NCBI GenBank assembly: GCA_037974965.1
Contig: JBBPFI010000001.1
Span: 124,001-188,000, forward strand
DNA length: 64,000 nucleotides
Source of the DNA: Dacryopinax spathularia
Taxonomy: Eukaryota; Basidiomycota; Dacrymycetes; Dacrymycetales; Dacrymycetaceae
Reading direction: 5' to 3'
This document shows positions 59,204 to 64,000 of the stretch, in pieces. The translations under genes were made by a program, and so were the position numbers. Numbering within the stretch: position 1 is the first letter of the stretch; each line of letters opens with the position of its first letter. Below the pieces are notes generated by a model. It worked only from the letters and a program-made list of their open reading frames with translations, ran no database searches and had not been told where the DNA came from.

Positions 59204-62200
59204 ATGGCCAATCCCCAAACCCGCCGCGCAGGCGCATCCCACTCCCCGCTCGACCCCGCCTTCTCAACTTCCGCCTCACCCGCCCGCTCCCACTCGACCG
59301 GCTCCCCCTCTGCATCCGACTACGCCAGCGCACACGCCTCCGTCCTCTCCCCCACCGACGACGGCGAGACCTCCTCTATCGACTCACACGACCCCACCCT
59401 CAACAATTCCGGGGGCATGGACGGTTCTGGCGAAGCCGGCTCAGGGGGAGAAGAAGACGAAGAGCTCTATTCTGACGGCTCCTCGTCCTTGGAAATACCG
59501 AACGAATCCATCGACTTTGATGTCGTTTACAGTCTACGACATTTCGTGGCTACGATCGAGGGCCAGGCGAGTGTGAGCAAGGGGGACGCGATGTGTTTGA
59601 TGGATGACAGTAATAGCTATTGGTGGTTGGTCAAGGTGCTCAGGAGCGAGGATATTGGCTATATTCCCGCAGAGAATATCGAGACGCCTATTGAGCGGTT
59701 GGCGAGGTTGAACAAACACAGAAACGTCGATGTATGCGCCTTCCCTCTTTCCTGGTTGTAGTCAGTACTGATGGTGTATGCGTATAGCTGGCAGCAGCGA
59801 CACAACAAGAACGAGATGCCTATCCCGCCCTCTCAGCACGTCGTGCACTCCAAAACTCGGCCAACCCTCCCCGCCGCGGCACTCCTACAAACTCCTCCAC
59901 CGCCTCCAAGCCCCGCGTAATCTTCTCCACAAATTTCGTCATCCATAACTACCCCCCAGCAGTCTGGGACACCCCTTTAGGAGAAGAGCACGAAGAGATG
60001 GACGTCTCCTCCGGGGACGAAGAGGACTGGGAAGCCGAAGGCGTGGTCGACTCGCCCAATGCAGGCGAAGGAGGCGCCGTGGCTAGGGAGCAGGAAATGG
60101 AAGTCGATACGGAGGGGATGGATAGACATGCGAATGGCGTGGGGGCGTTCGACGAGGGAATGGACATGGATATGGAGCCGGATGATGGGATCCCGTGGTC
60201 GGGGGAAGCGCTTGCAGGCACTGTTGGCCCACTGCACCAGCAGCACCAGCAGCAGCAACATGCTCAGCACGCCCCGCAAACTGCCGCAGGGATCGCCCGT
60301 GGGCCAACACCCCCAGGAGCGGTGCACCATCTTGCACCCTCCGCCTCATCATCTGTCAACCCGAGCCCTCACCCATCACCGCAACAACAAAAGGCCCTCC
60401 GGCAAGCTCAGCTCGGGAACGGACTGGCCTCAACCTTCCGTGGCCATACGCCTCCAGCTCCTGACGCGGCCGATCCTGCCCAGGCTGGGACAGGCAGACT
60501 GGGTGATCCGAGCCCGGCAGCGAGCGTGTATAGTGTTCATAGTGCCGAGAGCGGCGTGGTGGACCCTGCGTATGCGGGGCAACAGATGCCGGTGCAGTCT
60601 CTGCCATACCAACAACCTCAGCAAGGGCAGCAAGGAGGGACGTTCCAACCCGGCTCCACCGCTTCCCGCGTTGCAGCAGCCACCCGCCAGATCCCGGGCT
60701 CTACCCCGGGGTTGGGGATCACTTCCCCCCAACAACCCGCTGCCGGCCAAGTCGGTGGTGCGAACGGGCCAGCAAAACCGAGCCAGATCCTCCAGGCTCA
60801 ACAGGCGAGGGAAGAGGCTAGGGAGAGGCAGCGTCAAGCGTCCGCTGCGTCCGCATCGTCAGCCGCGAGCGCTTCTGCATCAGCAGCGAGCCTGGGCTCG
60901 ACCGAACCAAGGCAGCGACAGGGAAGCGCCGCTAGTTCTCTTACAAGAACAGGCTCAGACGGAAGCGGGACGATCAGCGCCGCCCCTTCCCCTGGCAGTA
61001 GGACGAGCGGACTGCCTGTTTCTGCTAGTGGAGGAGGAGGGGCAGCGAGTGACTCCGAGGGTGCTTCGCCCAATTTGGGCGGTGGGAAGAGAGGTAGAGC
61101 GGGGGAGCAAGGGCCGAGGAAATTGAGGAAGCAGACGAGTGAGGATTTCCGTGAGCGCGCTGAGCGCGATCGGGATTCTATGTCTCAGGACGCCTCCTCA
61201 GCGGGGAAGAAGAAATCCGGCGGTCTGTTGAGCGGCCTGTTTGGGCGGAAGAACAAAGAGAGTAAAGAGCGGGAAAAGGCTGAGAGGGAGAGACTGGAGA
61301 GAGAGGAGAGGGAGAGGCAGAAGATGCAGATCGCTGAGCGGGACGCGGCGAGGGAGAGGGAGAAGGCGAGGAGGGATACGCATCAGCAGGAGATGATGAG
61401 ACGGCAGAGTGCTGCCCAGCCACAAGAAAAGGAGAAGGAGAAGCAGCAGCAGCAGCATGCGAGGGAAGCGAGCGACGAGAGTCAGGCGTCGTTCGTCTCG
61501 CCGCCGCCGGCTTCACTTCAGCCTCCTGTCCAGCAACAACAGCAGCAGCAAGCAGAGCAGAAGAGGACGAACGGCCCGCAGAGGCAGCACGAGACTTCGC
61601 CTGCTACACCCTCGCTCGTCTCACTCTCGAGCGCTGCGACCTCACCGGCACCCAGCACTCAAGCTAGCTCGCGTGTGCAGCAGCTGGACAAGGAGCAACA
61701 AGAGCGGTATGCGCAGTACCTCGCTACGAAGTCCCAGAGCGCCCAGTCAAATCTGAGCACCCTATCGGACTTTGCGACCCAGTCAGCAGCAGCAGTCGCG
61801 CAGAACGGCGCTGCCGCCCGCTTGCAGCACGCACAAGCACTAGCTGCCAATCCTGGCCAACAGCAGCAGCAGAAGCCCAGCCGACCTGGAAGTTTGATCC
61901 TCATGAGTAGCATGCTCCCTCCCGATTCTCTCCCGCAGGAACTTTCGGTGCTTCGTGTTTTTGCTGGGGAGGAGATTGCGAACCTTACGGAGGCGACATT
62001 CAAGACTGTTCTCCTTGGTCCCAATACCACTTCCCGCGAGCTGATCCGCCAGGCTGTACAGCGCTTCCGATTGCCGGAGGACGATACCGACCCTTCGCCT
62101 ATGGATCATCCAGGCGCCGAAGGCGAGCTGCACGGCGAGTACTTCCTTACTGTCAAGCAAGCCGACGGAGGGCAAGAAGCCGTCCTGATGCCCGATGAGA

Positions 62201-64000
62201 AACCGCTCCAGGTGTTCGAAGAGCTCTCAGCTGCTGGACCTGCTCCGCCGAGCGTGAGCAAGCGCGCGAGCTTTGGGAGTATCAACAGTATGATGAGCAA
62301 CCTTAGTACTTTGCCTGCTATTGCCAGGCTGCCGATGAGCGACTTCACGGACGACTCGAGGGTCAAGTTCTATCTCCAGAGGAGGAAACGACAAGCTGAG
62401 AACTCCTCGGGGGTGCCGACCCTCAGCGGGAAGGGCCTGACAATGGACGGCAGTATGATCCGCGACGAGAGCGGGATCATGAGCGCTTCCTCCTCCGGCC
62501 TGGTCTCAGAAGACCTGATGCACAACAATTCGCTCGAGACGAGCTTCTCGTTCTCGTCCAACTCAACCGTGGGCCAAAAACGACTTTCGGCGGACAGGTT
62601 CTCGGGCAGCTCGGCGAGGTTCGCGTTGCAGACTGTTATCCATCCGTCGGATTTGCCGGATGGGATGGTGTTCGATCCTCATACGGAGGCGATCGTTCCT
62701 CGGTCTGCGCTCCTACACAGGTCCGGGACGGCCAGTGCGAGTGCAAGCCCCGGCGTCAGCCAAACGGAGCGGAAGAAGGTCTTCATCTTCGCCCGGAACG
62801 CTACCGTCGCCGAAGTTATCGAGACCAGCCTGGATCGGTTCGGCATCGCTGAAGGTGTCGTGGACGGCGGTGATGATGTCGAAGACCGCATCGTCAAACG
62901 TCGATCTATGACCCGAGTACGCTATGGCCTTTCAGTGGAGATTGACGGGCAGGAGCATATGCTGTCTCCGAGCAGCAAGATCATCGACGCTTTCCCGCGC
63001 CAGCCGGCGTTCAAGGTGCTCGATTTCCGACGGTCGATCGACTCGAAGCGCCGGTCGACGGATGAGCCGTCTGTGTTGGGCTCGATGGAGGATATCCAAC
63101 CGGACGATCCGGTGTTTATCCTCCGCCGTGCGCCTGGGAATAGCTCGATGCGCAATTCTGGCTCGTCTAGGCATTCCCGCCATTCTGTACCGCTGGATGA
63201 TGTTGCGCTGGCCAAGCTGCATGCGGAACGCCGTGCGAGCGCGAGCATGCTTAGCATGTCTTCCGACAGGGCGAGCAATATCACCGATTCGGATACGGCC
63301 ACGCTTTCGAGGCAAGAGATCATCCGCGAGCAACGGGCTCAGTCTCGTGCTAGGCAGCACGGTCTGCTCAGCGCGCAAACGAGCGATCAGGGCACAAACC
63401 TCGTCCTTCCTGATCGTTCTCAGCTGCGGAGTACGAAGAGCACAAGCTCATCGAAAGTGCGGTACTCGTACATCCATCCAGACGGCGAGACGTACGACAT
63501 TAGCGACATCATCGAGGACGAGCTTGGCGTGTCTACGTCGGAGAACGACACGATCCGCTTTTCGGCTGCAATGGATATTGGCAACCTGAGCGGAACGGAA
63601 GACCTGCTCGGAGAAGTACTTGCGAAAGCCAGTCAAGGCCGTGATCCTCAGAGCGGGGTTGAAACACGTCTCGAGCGTGTTCTTAATCGCGTTCAGGAGA
63701 AGCGCATGTCTTCGACCCTGGCCCTACCTAATGCCGGTATCACGAAGCGCCTGTCCGGCAGCTCTGCCCATTCTGGCTCGTTCTATTCCGAAGACACGCA
63801 GCGAAGTCCGCGCTTGGACACCTCGTTCGCCGACGCGCAGGAATCCCACTATAGGCAGCAGCCTCAAGCGCAGGCTTCCCCGCCTTCAACTCCACCATCA
63901 CCGACTGTGCCCAGCTCGCCCATAAGCGGTCGATCCTCCACTCCTTCACCCAAGCCTCATGGACCCCGCAATCCTCATCAGGTACATGCACGCCAGCAAC
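59204..64000 (+). CDS. Tea4/Bud14-type SH3 polarity protein with RA-like domain, 3' end outside window
   Basis: Homolog of fission-yeast Tea4/Wsh3 and budding-yeast Bud14, which recruit protein phosphatase 1 and formins at growing cell ends. After a disordered start (MANPQTRRAGASHSPLD) comes the characteristic SH3: VYSLRHFVATIEGQASVSKG, DDSNSYWWLVKVLRSEDIGY, IPAENIETPIERLARLNKHR. One phase-0 intron (59731-59788) follows. KPRVIFSTNF then gives an RVxF-type PP1 docking motif (RVIF). A long low-complexity region with Gln, Ser and charged coiled-coil-like stretches (SKEREKAERERLEREERERQ near 61270) leads to KVFIFARNATVAEVIETSLD and RYGLSVEIDGQEHMLSPSSK, which look like a Ras-association/ubiquitin-like fold absent from the yeast proteins. 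More than 1,570 residues are in the window and the frame is still open at the edge. Confidence 0.88.

Overview
This window looks like nuclear DNA of a filamentous basidiomycete, most likely an agaricomycete. Almost every gene is cut by short GT-AG introns of about 45-60 nt with GTNNGN donors and CTNAN branch sites. Genes are dense, both strands are used, and coding DNA is GC-rich. The families present (a Tea4/Bud14 protein with an extra C-terminal RA-like region, a WD40-fused inositol 5-phosphatase, tandem P450s, an agaricomycete-type multi-span membrane protein) also fit. No species is claimed. All identifications come from reading translated motifs; no database search was run.

Layout. 1-32.9 kb is mostly conserved housekeeping sequence: an unrecognised partial gene (-), a TCF25/Rqc1 ribosome quality-control protein (+), an MFS transporter (+), TFIID subunit TAF4 (+), a WD40/inositol-polyphosphate 5-phosphatase (+), a small unknown gene (+), an intron-containing tRNA-Lys(UUU) (+), a 66-bp tandem duplication, a basidiomycete multi-TM protein (-), the Yta7/ATAD2-type AAA chromatin ATPase (-), a secreted pepsin-like protease (+), the UV-damage endonuclease Uve1 (+) and a second MFS transporter (+).

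33-48.9 kb is accessory in character: long spacers, two tandem cytochrome P450 paralogs, and six very short secreted-peptide genes (46-60 aa) in 7 kb around the ribosome-assembly gene RSA3. The six peptides share a 19-20 residue signal peptide, a short pro-region, a C-x(2,4)-C core (four of them continue with x-C and a fourth Cys) and an apparent intron in the 5' leader ending 7-33 nt before the ATG. Four also share a TATAAA box 127-145 bp before the ATG. I regard this as the most likely undescribed system here: a diversifying cysteine-peptide family, possibly tied to the P450 pair.

49-64 kb is housekeeping again: GRC3 (-) and TSR2 (+) share a 228-bp divergent promoter, followed by a PMT-family O-mannosyltransferase (-), chaperonin CCT2 (-), a 473-bp element with ~53-bp inverted repeats in the next divergent promoter, and the start of a Tea4/Bud14 cell-polarity protein (+) that runs off the end.
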